DNA from: Chiridota heheva
Taxonomy: Eukaryota > Echinodermata > Holothuroidea > Apodida > Chiridotidae
DNA: 64,000 nucleotides
Assembly: GCA_020152595.1 (NCBI GenBank)
Contig: JAIGNY010002249.1
Span: forward strand, 604,001-668,000
Reading direction: 5' to 3'
Both the position numbers and the translations under genes were made by a program. The notes beneath the pieces were generated by a model that was given only the letters and a program-made list of their open reading frames with translations, ran no database searches and was not told the DNA's origin. Positions within the stretch are counted from its first letter, which is position 1; the number at the start of each line of letters is the position of its first letter. Shown piece by piece: positions 14,450-28,500 of this stretch.

Positions 14450-15104
14450 AATCACACCTCTTTCGTCTACTACGGGTACACGTTGCCGAATGATATAAGG
14501 AAAAAAATAGTTTGTTGCCGGTAATAAATTGTATAAGGAGTTGTTTGATAGTTATATAGACCTAATATATACTTCATGCGCATATCATGCATGATTTGCC
14601 CCAAATTTGTACTACATGCCCCGTACAGGCCGACCACCTTTGCCTCACTAGTTATTATGTTGGTCCATCCCTGGTCGGTCTAATTTCTTTAGCACATGTA
14701 TCCGTGATTTTGGATATTTTACCAATTTTCATTTTCCACTATTTTGACGTCTGCGTAACGCTCTGGGGAAGCGAATGCCAAGGTTCGAATACATAAATTT
14801 ATAAATATGCCATGAACATAAAACTAGCATATCTGCGGATTCAAACGTATCTGGTGAAAGTCACATTGAAATCTTGGTTTATGAGCATTCCTCATGTAGA
14901 ACATGGGAATATGAATACGGAGGATACATCAGCTACAAATGGGGTATGAATATTCAACTCAAAATGTCCTCAAGGTCATTTGGTTTTATCGGGTAACCCA
15001 GTTTATTGCAAAGAAGCCACGTTTCACGGTTTCTGAGTGCACATTTCAGTGGGAATGACACTCATTGGCTGGCGGTTATACTTGAGGGTCTCTAGTGGGC
15101 TATA

Positions 15105-15200
15105 ATTTTTAAACACCCACTTTATAATGATACATAACTATTCCCCTAAATGCACATTGAATGAAAAGTACCGAAACTAGTCTGAGATTGTTAAAAAGGC
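15105..15200 (+). repeat. ~90 bp repeat, copy 2
   Basis: Matches 11941-12035 (CACTTTATAATGATACATAA, CCCCTAAATGCACATTGAAT, GTACCGAAACTAGTCTGAGA). The rest of 14450-15860 shows nothing recognisable apart from a short CAGCAGCAG run near 15317 and a doubled GAGCGGGGTTGGCGGTGGG near 15702. Confidence 0.7.
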
Positions 15201-15864
15201 ATCACAAACAGCAAAGGGTATATACCAAATAGTCATTTGAAAATGATGACGCAAATAATCCTATAACTGCGTAAGATTTCGACGGCTCAGCCACATTTGT
15301 TATCATCCGTCCCCCAACAGCAGCAGCAGCTGGGAAATTCACCCCGAAATTTTTCCCGACTAATATATTTTGCAATTAAATCTCAGTCATTCAGATATTT
15401 ATATATTATTTAAATCTACGTTAAATTTTATTATGGTATTTGGTAGGAAAAACAAGGGACATACAAAACCACAACCTTAAGCCTTTACCTCTCCGTCGGT
15501 AAGTAATTGCCAATGAACATGGTCCTGGGTCCCCCAATCTCACACCTGTCCCGGGACCCTGATTTATTAAACCCTTTTTGCTTCAAACAGTCAAATAAAG
15601 AAACGCATCCTTTGCGAATGTCAAAAGTCAATACTACTTACTATAATATTGTGCACTTATCAAATTTCACTTTTATTCTCGAAATAGGACCTATCTGATC
15701 GGAGGAGCGGGGTTGGCGGTGGGCGGAAGAGCGGGGTTGGCGGTGGGGCTGTGCGCCAGTAAACACAACCGACAACCAAAATTGGGAAATAGAATTATAC
15801 AATAATCATCCCCACGACTACGTCGTTATGGTGATGACGGTAATGGCAATAAGATTTACTGTGT

Positions 15865-16045
15865 GATAATGGTGGTGATGATGATGATGCAATGATAATA
15901 TTGATGAAGATGATGATGACGACGACGGCGACGACGACGACGACAACGACGATGATGATGATGATGACGATGATGATAATGAAGATGACGATGATAATGA
16001 CGAAAACGATGACGATGACGATGATGATGATGATGTTGATGGGGA
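15865..16045. repeat. GAT/GAC trinucleotide microsatellite
   Basis: An imperfect (GAT)n/(GAC)n tract with AAT and GAA interruptions. The poly-Ser minus-strand ORF (15818-16165) and the Met/Thr-rich plus-strand ORF come from it and are not considered genes. 16046-16640 is unique-looking sequence upstream of the promoter. Confidence 0.93.
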
Positions 16046-16639
16046 AGGAGGATCTGTGCCGTATCTATAGGTAAACGTTATATGTCGAAATGCCGTCAAA
16101 TGGTAAGTGGCAAGCATTAAACTTATATAGAGGAACCAACCAAATTTACCAAAATGGATTTTCAAGGAGTTCCATAGTCAAAATTTGTTTGTTGCTAGAA
16201 AGTATTAGAAATATTTTGCTAACACGAAACAACTTTGTAATTTATCCATTTTTTCTTCCATTTTTGAAAGACATCATTGATCGTCTTTTGTTTTCGTTTG
16301 TGAAAACAAAGATATTGCGTTAAAAACGGCAATGAACGGTTGATAATTGGTTTTCTTATCTCACTCTGAACATTACAAAACAATTCACTTTACGAACACG
16401 AATGTGACTTTCAATGCAAAAACCTCGGCCTGAAGCGGAACATAATACAATCCCTTACCACGCATGCTTACTTCGTGTAACTTTTCTCATGGATACAGCT
16501 CGTTCATTGGTTTAATATAAACAATATGAATAAACATTTACAAAGTTGGCGGGCTTTACCAAATCTGAGCTTCATTGCGCAAGTTTAACTTTTGATCTTT
16601 TGAGCACGGGGTCAACAGCTGGGTTGTTGTTTGTGTGTT

Positions 16640-16793
16640 CTTTAAAAAAGATTATCTGAATGACGAGATAAGGTATCAGGTATATATTGGCTTGTTTCAA
16701 GCCTCGAATTTCACAGAGGTAGAGTGAGGCGATAGAAGTATCAGCCACAGCACGATATTATTAAGACAGATAGGAACTTACGCCTCGAGAAAA
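16640..16793 (+). promoter_or_regulatory. Putative core promoter and 5' UTR of the LLTP gene
   Basis: A TATA-like stretch (TATATATT, 16681-16688) lies about 110 bases before the start codon. About 25-30 bases further on, the sequence TTTCACAG (about 16710) could serve as an initiator, which would give a 5' UTR of roughly 80 bases. The start codon is in a good context, with A at -3. Spacing and motifs are seen; use as a promoter is inferred. An alternative upstream non-coding exon cannot be excluded. Confidence 0.45.
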
Positions 16794-19557
16794 ATGAAAT
16801 ATTGCGTGCTACTCCTCGTCGTAGGGACGGCGTTAGGAGGTAGGATTATTTTTCACTATATCATTTTACCGTTTTCTCAATATTTTTTCTCTTCAGGTTT
16901 TTCTAAAGGAGTGTTTATTTTCATCTTTTGGACCTTAATTATGGACTTACTTCGCGCTAGCTCCTGAATACCTAAATTGTTAATCAGGAGAAGTTGTTTT
17001 TCTGTGCGTTTTCTACTTTCTTTGTGGACATTTTTGGTGCACTAAATTAATCGTCTTCTTTAGCTCAGTTGAGTTAATTTAGATCAAAATTTGTTCCTTT
17101 GTGCAATGTTCATTCTTTGTTAAGGCACTGATGTTTGGCGGGCTTCGTGTTGTTTACACCTTTCTACAAAAAGTTCAAATCGGGTCCGCTTTGGAAACGT
17201 TAAATTTGCTTTACAATGCAGACAACGGAAAATTGTATTAAAAAAATTCAGTTTGCTTTTAAAAATTACTTGAATAAACCTTTGTGAGAGAAACACCAAT
17301 GTGTTCTGTCTGTTGGTTAACTAAGGCTACAATGTGTATTCTTTCTCTAAAGAGAAAAGTTGTTTTGATATATTTCTATTGAAAGTTACAACCAAATTAA
17401 ATTTCGTTTGATTATGCGGCCGCTTGAAAGAAACAACCTGGCCTGATCTGAAGAAATAAATTTGTAATTATACTTAACATCATTTCACAATTCAGAAAAT
17501 TTAACTTATGATTAAATGTCGTGGTTCTTGATCTGTTCATTGCAAAATTTGGTGTATGATTTGTTTGTGGAAAGATTCTTTGTAGTCTATTAAATTCATT
17601 TTAATATTTACCTCGAAAATTATTATTGTGAAATTTCTTACTAAAATTGTTGCAATCAATTGATTGAAAGCGAATATCTGAAATAACAACTATTTTTTTC
17701 CTTCTAGTTTTGTAACAAATAAATTTTACATCGTCTTAGAAAACGAAAAGTTCACAAAAAAGAAGAAAAAAAAAAGAAGAGGCAAATAAAAACTAAAAAA
17801 GAAGTCAATAAAGTACTTATGCCAAAATTGTCAATAAGTTCAGTGAATCATAAGTCAAAAGAAAAAAAAACGAAAACCTGGCTTTGTACCAAGGTTTATT
17901 TCTAGAGCTGAATTGGTTCAATGAAATTCTTTGTCCGGCCGCTTGTGAAAGTTGGGAAACTTCTAGTGCGCAAACTCAGCGTTATTACTACCCTGGAAAT
18001 TCATTGTATGCAAATTTCCAACCAGCTGTTTGCCAGCTGATTGCAAGTTTAACTTGCCGTGCAGCATAACAAAAGTCACTGGACTCAAATGATTTGTCCG
18101 CAGTTTCTGACAAATTTGTTAAATCTTTGAATATTTTTTGTTTTATTGCTGTCGTTATTTTTCCTATCTATATTATGTGGGGTGCTGAATTCACAAATAT
18201 TTTTGTTTGATGGCCAAATTTTCCCTTAAACTTAAATCAACGTCATGCATTCACTTTGCATTGCGCAATGTGTTTGCTTGCTTGCTTTTTGTCACTGTGT
18301 CGAAATGGTAACTAATGCAAAGCAATGGCTCAGTTTTGGAAAGAAATTAACGTGAGTAGCATTTTTCGGTGCAGTCCAGTAATCCGAGGCTCTCGTTAAC
18401 CGTGTCAGCATCTGTGTATTGTGACATAATCTTTTTGCTTTTGTATAGTCTGAAATTTGGAATAGAAATTGTGCGACCGAAACGAATTCAAATTCGCGCA
18501 ACTGATACATATATGTTTGTTTACCATGTTTTTCGTAGGTTTTCTTGTCAAACGATAGTTGATGATTTGAATTGTAATATCAGATATTTCTTCAAAGCCT
18601 ATATCCTTTCCTTAGGTCTGTGTGATTTCATTTCAATTTCAAACTTTTAAAAAAGAGCCGTCTGGTTTTCTAAAATCAATGCTGATAAATAAAATTGAAA
18701 TCACAGAGCCGTCTGTTTTCTAAAATCAATGCCGATAAATAAAATTAAAATCACAGCTTAAGTTAGGCTTAACCTTAGGCCTAACTTACTGCTGGTTTGT
18801 CACATTAAATTGCTTGTTGAAATTTTAAGGGGTTGGATGAGGGGGAGCCGACCTCTATGAAAAATAATTTGAGCCAGAGCAGCCGGGAGATAAATATATA
18901 TATACATATGTATATATATATATATATATATCAATGAGATATACAGTATATATGAGATATATTTGTCTTAAGCGGTATTTGTTGAGTGCTCTAGGTTTCT
19001 GTCTTCTTGACTTTTTAAGATTTTTGTAAAACAAAATTGTTTTGAATATTTTGTAATTGAATCAAAGAGTTAGGATACTCAATGAAGATCATTATGTGTT
19101 ACTTTCAGAAGCCCAAATACCAGGGGTGTGAGGGTGCTACACCCCCACTTTCCATAAAGCTGTCAGTAAAATTGAAGACCTGTTGGTAAATCAAGGTCTG
19201 CATCGGTAAAACTTCCATCAAAGACGATGAAAACTTTACAGATTAAAAAAACGCAAAATTATGTCATTCGTTCTGTGATTTGGATCGATAACTTTTTGCT
19301 TTTCAAAATTTTTGACGTGATGAGGGCCATGAATGTGGAATATATTTTTGTCGGTAGTGTCAAACTCTTTTGTCATAAATTTGTAATTTGCCCCCCCACC
19401 CCCTCCCCCTCTCCTCATCCATCCTTTCCTAATCAAAAGGGTCTACTGACACCTCTGGTTGCTTTTAGTATACCAAATTAAAACAAAAAAATTCCTTTTA
19501 TTTCTACAGTCCCAGTGGCTCAAAATTATCCCGATATTGAAGAAGTGCAATGTACAG
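16794..19557 (+). CDS. LLTP exons 1-2: signal peptide and short linker
   Basis: Exon 1 (16794-16839) encodes MKYCVLLLVVGTALG, a classic signal peptide: Lys near the start, a Leu/Val core, then small residues for signal-peptidase cleavage. It ends in phase 1 before GTAGGA. Exon 2 (19510-19557, 48 bases) encodes VPVAQNYPDIEEVQCT and is flanked by TTTCTACAG and GTAAGT. Its length is a multiple of three and both neighbouring junctions have the same phase, so skipping it would keep the frame. Intron 1 is about 2.7 kb and intron 2 about 7.3 kb; intron 2 holds a transposon dimer. That exon 2 is always included is inferred. Confidence 0.85.
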
Positions 19558-22500
19558 GTAAGTCTCATATCATCTCATTGTTCATTTGTTTGTAAGTGTT
19601 CATATCTTGCTAAATTCTAAAGCTGTATGTGATGCGCAGCTTCTCAAGATTTGTAAATAAATGCAGAATATTTGATGTTACAGGGTAAATAAAAAACTTT
19701 AATTGAAGGATTAGTTTAGTGGTCAAGCATGTCCATCTTATATGAAAGAGGACTTCATAAGAAACAAAATGGGGAAGAAATTTCAAAATCTTATTCCGTT
19801 AAGGAGATATTCAAGTTTAAAGTTTGGTATCATTTCTGTAGAAACGACTAAAATCAGACTAATTGTGATGTCACAGCCTCAGGTTTATTCAATTTTTTCA
19901 CTAATTAAATTACATTTCTTTAAACCTTTAGGTGGTATATTATAAATACCCCTCCTACTAAGGATGCCACACTGAAAAATGAAGTTTAAAGGAAGAAGTT
20001 TTAAGTAATATACCATGAAAGAACACAATGAAAGAAACACAAAACACCAAGAATCATCAAAATCGGTCAAGGGAATCCCAAGATATGACTAAATGAAGTG
20101 CTTTTGTTTTAGTCGACTTATTTGAAGCGTTTCCATGGCAACGAAAATGCAAGATATTGACAATTTGTAAGAGGTACCACACTTAATAAGCATTATGTAA
20201 GTCAATAAAACTTGATTTATTATGAAGTATGAGCCACATGCTTTCCAAACAAATGAAAATCAAGCCTAAAAAAGGTTATTAATCAATGTTTTTGGGACCT
20301 CAAACATTGTTCCATTTAAATCTAAAACACCTAAACGGTCATTCCAATTTGCAATAATTAGAGGTGTGAAATCTCCATGTTCAATAATCCATAACTTTTC
20401 AGTCTTGCAAGGTATGTACTTCAAACTTGTGGAGGTTATAGATACTTGCCCATAGAATATGAATATGGGCATTTACAGCACAAAACAATTTCATTCAGTT
20501 AATTATTAATTAACAAAATTGATGATTTCTTAACGAGCATAATATCGAATATAGACAGAAAGTCATGCAATTATTCAAAATATGCTTTTATGAGATCTAA
20601 GTACCATGTAATTAATTTATTTTATTTTCTATTGCCCCTGTGATGCTAGAAAGCAGTTTAATTACTTTTAATTATTGTTAATTACTGTTATTTAGTACAT
20701 TATATATATACTATACACATGAACACATATATACATGTACACATAAACACACATTATATATACACATATACTCTATAAGCAGTGATGAACATGCATTTTT
20801 ATGAAATAAAGTGTTAGCACAAGCTGATATCCTCAGTTTACACTTGTGACCATTAGTTCAGCTGCATATGGACCTTTTGAAAGGCCCTATCCAGTCTTGC
20901 CACGAGGAGGCTGATCACATGAGACCATTACTCATTTGCTCTAATATGTTCTGCAATTTTTTTCTTTCCATTTTCTAAAGTTTTCTTAACAAACAATACA
21001 TACCGCTTTGACAATAAGGACAAGTATTAATACAAAAACATGTTTAACGCCAAGATCTAAAGACAAACTTCAACCCCACCCTTAAATCCAGAACCATTCC
21101 CGTATTGATTTTGAAAACACCAACCTCCCATTTCCCCCAGCCGCAACACAAATTAAAACATCTTCCTTCTCCAACCCAGCACTTTCACAATAGGGGCCAA
21201 GACTTCCCCCTTTTCTGGGGTAGTAGACATACTGCAGGGGACCAGGGCCTAAGGTTGACCTTTGTAATGTTTAAAAATTACACATAAAATATAACGACAA
21301 ATTAATTTACAATTTGGGCATATGAATTTACTGAAAAAATGATCTAGCACCAGGGGCCTAATTTATGCTTGTAATTTAAAAATGATTCAAGTGATTATTA
21401 ATTACACCTAACAAAGTGCACTAGGTGTGATACTAAATTTGAACTTGTAAAAATGTGTACAAATTAAGCCATAAGCAAAGCTAGGGTAGCCTAACATAGT
21501 AGGCCAATTGCTTTCGTAACATTAGGCTAGGCTATTATTGTACTCTGTTTATGTTATGGCCTACACAGTGACTTAAGCCTGGCTTCGTTCTACAAAAATA
21601 TAATTTAGAAACACTTTGTTAATGAAATTCCATTACTAAGTGAATCTATAAAAATTTAAAATATATTGCATTACCCCGTTTTATTCACATAATAACAAAC
21701 ATGTATACTAGTTCCACTATTTATAGAAAGACATTTTGTTCATACCCACCAACTTTGACATCCAATTTGCGATCTGGAACCCAAGACCAATCTAAGTTAT
21801 ACATATTTGGAAAGCTGAGAAAATGTACTTTTAGTTCTATATGCCCGATTTGAAATCTTTTTCTTTTAAAAAATGATAAAAACCTCAATTTTCATCTATT
21901 ATTTAAAAATTTATTAATTGAGTTTTATCTTGGGCATATATCATTTTAGAGCTTAAAATTTCATTTTTTTACTTGAGAATTGCTTTTGCATTTCTTCACT
22001 TTGGATTGGTAACAAAACCTCTTTTAATAATAGGGTTTTCCCGTTTTATCGTGACCACACACTATTGCATAGCAAACTGGTCAACAGATCAGCGTAGACG
22101 ACCGGAAAGTAGCGTTACAAAATCGGCCGATATTTCATTCAATCGAACACATAACACACCATCGTTACTCAATTTTGATACATTAACATCATTTTTGTAA
22201 TGTGAGTGGATTATTTTTGTGTTCAATTGCTACTTTTTTTATTGAAAATAATGACTTAAATGTTCGTTTTTTCCGAGTTCGGAGCTATTGTTAAAATTTC
22301 ATTAGGCCAAAATAGAGGGCGCGATTCTGAAACAAATTATTGATGAAATTTGGTATACAGTGGCAACGCTACTAAGGATGCCACACTGAAAAATGAAGTT
22401 TAAAGGAAGAAGTTTTAAGTAATATACCATGAAAGAACACAATGAAAGAAACACAAAACACCAAGAATCATCAAAATCGGTCAAGGGAATCCCAAGATAT

Positions 22501-25500
22501 GACTAAATGAAGTGCTTTTGTTTTAGTCGACTTATTTGAAGCGTTTCCATGGCAACGAAAATGCAAGATATTGACAATTTGTAAGAGGTACCACACTTAA
22601 TAAGCATTATGTAAGTCAATAAAACTTGATTTATTATGAAGTATGAGCCACATGCTTTCCAAACAAATGAAAATCAAGCCTAAAAGGTTATTAATCAATG
22701 TTTTTCGACCTCAAACATTGTTCCATTTAAATCTAAAACACCTAAACGGTCATTCCAATTTGCAATAATTAGAGGTGTGAAATCTCCATGTTCAATAATC
22801 CATAACTTTTCAGTCTTGCAAGGTATGTACTTCAAACTTGTGGAGGTTATAGATACTTGCCCATAGAATATGAATATGGGCATTTACAGCACAAAACAAT
22901 TTCATTCAGTTAATTATTAATTAACAAAATTGATGATTTCTTAACGAGCATAATATCGAATATAGACAGAAAGTCATGCAATTATTCAAAATATGCTTTT
23001 TATGAGATCTAAGTACCATGTAATTAATTTATTTTATTTTCTATTGCCCCTGTGATGCTAGAAAGCAGTTTAATTACTTTTAATTATTGTTAATTACTGT
23101 TATTTAGTACATTATATATATACTATACACATGAACACATATATACATGTACACATAACACACACATTATATATACACATATACTCTATAAGCAGTGATG
23201 AACATGCATTTTTATGAAATAAAGTGTTAGCACAAGCTGATATCCTCAGTTTACACTTGTGACCATTAGTTCAGCTGCATATGGACCTTTTGAAAGGCCC
23301 TATCCAGTCTTGCCACGAGGAGGCTGATCACATGAGACCATTACTCATTTGCTCTAATATGTTCTGCAATTTTTTCTTTCCATTTTCTAAAGTTTTCTTA
23401 ACAAACAATACATACCGCTTTGACAATAAGGACAAGTATTAATACAAAAACATGTTTAACGCCAAGATCTAAAGACAAACTTCAACCCCACCCTTAAATC
23501 CAGAACCATTCCCGTATTGATTTTGAAAACACCAACCTCCCATTTCCCCAGCCGCAACACAAATTAAAACATCTTCCTTCTCCAACCCAGCACTTTCACA
23601 ATAGGGGCCAAGACTTCCCCTTTTCTGGGGTAGTAGACATACTGCAGGGGACCAGGGCCTAAGGTTGACCTTTGTAATGTTTAAAAATTACACATAAAAT
23701 ATAACGACAAATTAATTTACAATTTGGGCATATGAATTTACTGAAAAATGATCTAGCACCAGGGCCTAATTTATGCTTGGTAATTTAAAAATGATTCAAG
23801 TGATTATTAATTACACCTAACAAAGTGCACTAGGTGTGATACTAAATTTGAACTTGTAAAAATGTGTACAAATTAAGCCATAAGCAAAGCTAGGGTAGCC
23901 TAACATAGTAGGCCAATTGCTTTCGTAACATTAGGCTAGGCTATTATTGTACTCTGTTTATGTTATGGCCTACACAGTGACTTAAGCCTGGCTTCGTTCT
24001 ACAAAAATATAATTTAGAAACACTTTGTTAATGAAATTCCATTACTAAGTGAATCTATAAAAATTTAAAATATATTGCATTACCCCGTTTTATTCACATA
24101 ATAACAAACATGTATACTAGTTCCACTATTTATAGAAAGACATTTTGTTCATACCCACCAACTTTGACATCCAATTTGCGATCTGGAACCCAACGAGACC
24201 AATCTAAGTTATACATATTTGGAAAGCTGAGAAAATGTACTTCTTAGTTCTATATGCCCGATTTGAAATCTTTTTCTTTTAAAAAAATGATAAAAACCTC
24301 AATTTTCATCTATTATTTAAAAATTTATCGCAATTGAGTTTTATCTTCGGGCATATATCATTTTAGAGCTTAAAATTTCATTTTTTTTACTTGAGAATTG
24401 CTTTTGCATTTCTTCACTTTGGATTGGTAACAAAACCTCTTTTAATAATAGGGTTTTCCCGTTTTATCGTGACCACACACTATTGCATAGCAAACTGGTC
24501 AACAGATCAGCTTAGACGACCGGAAAGTAGCGTTACAAAATCGGCCGATATTTCATTCAATCGAACACATAACACACCATCGTTACTCAATTTTGATACA
24601 TTAACATCATTTTTGTAATGTGAGTGGATTATTTTTGTGTTCAATTGCTACTTTTTTATTGAAAATAATGACTTAAATGTTCGTTTTTTTTCCGAGTTCG
24701 GAGCTATTGTTAAAATTTCATTAGGCCAAAATAGAGGGCGCGGATTCTGAAACAAATTATTGATGAAATTTGGTATACAGTGGCAACGCTACTCCTACAT
24801 TAAGTTTTAGTACTTTTTTGACAAGTCACATGGTTTTTAAGCCACAAAATTGCAGGACAAATTATCTTTGAGTAAAAAAAGATAAATATTTCATGAGAGG
24901 TAGCATACTGTCAAGGAGGACACATAACTGTTCAGTGTCATTATTAAGAAATCATCGGCTTATTGCCAATTATGGACCTTTGTTGTGTGAAAGATAATAT
25001 TTTTGCAGATGAGTCACTTTTGCATTTGAACAAACATAAAGCTGTGATAAGGGTCTTCAAAAACTTTGATTTAGTACTATTTAAAAGCTTAACAAAACTT
25101 GACAAGCTGTCATCATGCTCAGAAGTAAGGTTATCAGTTTTGTTTGCCCACAATCTTTAGACCCTGCAGTAACAATGCTAGTATGAGGTTAATCAATAGC
25201 TAGGCTTCTCAGGGCTGTCAGATTAATTAGATAAACACTGATTAGTAATTACAGAAGCACCCCCTTGACGAAGGTTAATTTGATAAGATCATTACTTATC
25301 TCCGAATCTGTTTATTGTTTTTCAAATCAATTACTTCACATCTTTCCGCAAAGATATTCCCTTCTGTTACTGCAAATATTTAAATATCTTCTTTTCTATG
25401 CTGAAGAAAAGATTCAAGCACACTTGTTCACTCTTAGGTATAAAAGTATTTTTGATTTGAGACGAGTCCCTTGGTATGTTTGTAATATGATTTGAATTTT

Positions 25501-28500
25501 TGGTTCCGATGCTAATAGCATAAGGAACTTATGCAGTCATGCTGGTGTGTGTATGTATGTGTGTATGTGACAGCAAGCTCGTAAGCACGATATCTCAAGA
25601 ACAATACTCTGGATTCATGTCATATGTGGTACACATGTAGCCTATGGCCCATAAATGTGCCCTATTGTTTTTGGAGGAAATGTCATGCATATTAATTAGT
25701 AGACAGGGGTTAACGTAAATATATTGAAATGCTCATATTTTAACAGCTGTATGTCTGTTTTGTTCATATTTGGTGTAATTATGTTGTTAGCTCATATGTG
25801 CATCTTTATGGTACACAAATGTTGAATTCCATTAATGTGCAAAGTGGGCGGGGCTTAACATTATTTGTTCAAAAGAGATTATAAGCATGGTATCTCAAGA
25901 GCTAATCTCGATTCATGTCATATTTGCTACACAGATAGCCCATGATCTGAAGATGTGCTCTATTGTTTGTGGTGGTGATATCATGCATATTAATGAGTAG
26001 GCGGGACTTAATGTAAAAATCTTGAAATATTGAGTACGATTATGATGCTAGTTAGTTTGTACATGTTCATTGTATAAAAATGTTGAATTTCATTAATTTG
26101 CATAATGGGCGGGGCTTAATATGGTTTTACTAAAAAGACCTTGTAAATACAGTTTTATTAAGAACAACATACTGGATTCATTTCATGTGTGGTACACAGA
26201 TAACCCATGGTTTGTAGATGTGCCCTATTGTTTTTGGTGGTGATATGCATATTAATGAGTAGGCGGGGCTTAATGTAAAAGTCTTAAAATGCTCATATTT
26301 TAACAATCACATGTCTGTTTTATTCTATATGTACTAGAATTATAATGTTAGTTTGTATGTGTTCACGGTATAAAAACATTGAATATCATTAATATGCATA
26401 GTGGGTAGGGCTTAAAATCATTTTGCTGGAAGGAGCTTGTAAATACGATATTTCAAGAACGATTCATGTCATGTCAAATATTTCATGATATGCAATGACA
26501 TTACAGTTATTTAATACAAAGTAAATCAGCATGAACAAAAAAAAAAAGCATCGAAATCAAAGCCTTTTGGTTCTGGTTTGTATTTCATTTTTACAAAAAT
26601 AATCTGATATAATTACATGCAAACGTATGTAAATCTAATTAAGTTTTCAGCAGACGACAGTGTTCCTGTCCTACAAAATGGCAATGTAACAAAGTCATGT
26701 GACCTAGTGACATCAGTTGAAACACCCTTATTACTTTAAAAACTAATATAGATACTTTAGGTACTATCTTTAAATACTGAGTAAAGAGAATGATACCTGA
26801 ATTGACCAGACTTGCACTTTCTTGCTTTGGTTTTAGAGTGATTTCTTCTCTTTCTCTAGGACGGTTTGATTTCAGACGGTCTTATGTATTCCCATACACG
26901 GCAATCACCACATCAGGTATTATTGGAACACATGATGAGACAACAACGTTAGAAATCACCTGTCCTGAGGTGGAAGTGAAAGTACCAGAAGAATGCGTCC
27001 TTGTTATGAACATACAATCTTGTCAAGTTTCTCCAGATACTCCTCAGGTAAAAGCTATTCAATAAATAGATTCTGAATGTAAGGACAGGTAAAAGAAATT
27101 TTGAAGAAATATAAATAGGTAAAAATATGAACAAGTATTGCTTTAGCCCAACTCTTGGAACCCTGTGCTATATATTTAAACAAAGTCTTTCTGAGAAAAT
27201 CATGCATTTGTCTTCCACCTTCTATAAATTTCAATTTAAAATAAAATGTCTTAAGAGGATATCTCTTTTGAAAGCGTTTTATTGCCTTTGTATTATTTTA
27301 GGCAGCAGCATTCGTTAAGGATCTTGTGCGCTATGAGTTGATGACACGGATGTCCAATGGCCACTTCATTGAAATCTTGCCAAATGAGAATGAACGCAGG
27401 GAGATCACCAACTTCAAGAAGGGTATCCTCAGTGCTCTTCAGCTGGATGCTGTTAGTGATGTTGAGTCAGAAGCTATCGTAGAGGACACTTCAATCCACG
27501 GTAAATGCACTACTAAGAAGACACACATCCCCAATGAGGACAGATTCACCGAAGAGTTTGTGACTGAAAGAGACATCAGCAGCTGCAAAGGCAGGCCCAA
27601 AAAGACACCAATGACATGGCCTGGTCTCACTTACCTGCAAAATATGGTGAGTGTTCTCCCCTCCTAAGAATTTTAAATGATTAATCTACTGCTTACAAAT
27701 GGTAAGGTTTTTTTTTCTAACTGAAGGATCACATAGTAATTCATAAATAAATTATTTTCTATTCTTGATTAATTTCACCATTTTTAAAATTGTTTTGATT
27801 GATTTAAATTGATTTAAAAGAACAATATTACCGACCTCTTCACTTTTTTATACCACTTAGATAACATGTATTCTTTTGTTATTTTGATACAACTTAACCT
27901 ATCTTTCACTAATTAACCTCTCAGCTGTTGAAGTCTTGACATACCTCATCAATCAATCCAATGCTAGAATAGATAGTGCTACAATGGATCAGAAAAATCC
28001 TGAGATTTCTTGTTTTTCTGTAAATCTTCAGCATTATGTGTTTTAAGAACATCTTTTACCCCTTTATTGTTAATTCACCAGAACGTGTTAAGAAATTGTT
28101 TTGTTTTTCATCACAGAACCTTGCCAGCAATTTGATCAACTCATCCCAGACTTGCGAATACACATTATATGATGGCTACATCCAGAGAGCCACATGTCGG
28201 GAGGTTCACTCTTTCTGGCCAATGAGCTTCTCTACTGAACGTGGTGTCATGACAACTGTCGAGCAAAGGATCGGAGAAGTCCAGATCGATAAACTCAATT
28301 CCTTGTACTACCCATCTAAATATGGTAAGGAAAAAAAACAGTTTTTAATAAAAAAATGTCGATTTGAAGGAATGTTAAGTTGATTATGCATCTCGTGAGT
28401 CCCTATTCTCTGGTATTCAAACTGTCTAATATTGAAAAATTAATAATTTTCCTGTTCGTTAAGTAAGAGCTCATATCTACTCGTGAATAATGATCCTTAT

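Noticed and set aside
15818..16165. 115-codon minus-strand ORF rich in Ser and His
   Set aside because: Translation of a GAT/GAC trinucleotide tract; no flanking coding signal.
21973..22200. 75-codon ORF, also present at 24391-24618
   Set aside because: Carried by the 2.4 kb non-autonomous element and duplicated with it; no known domain and no sign of selection.
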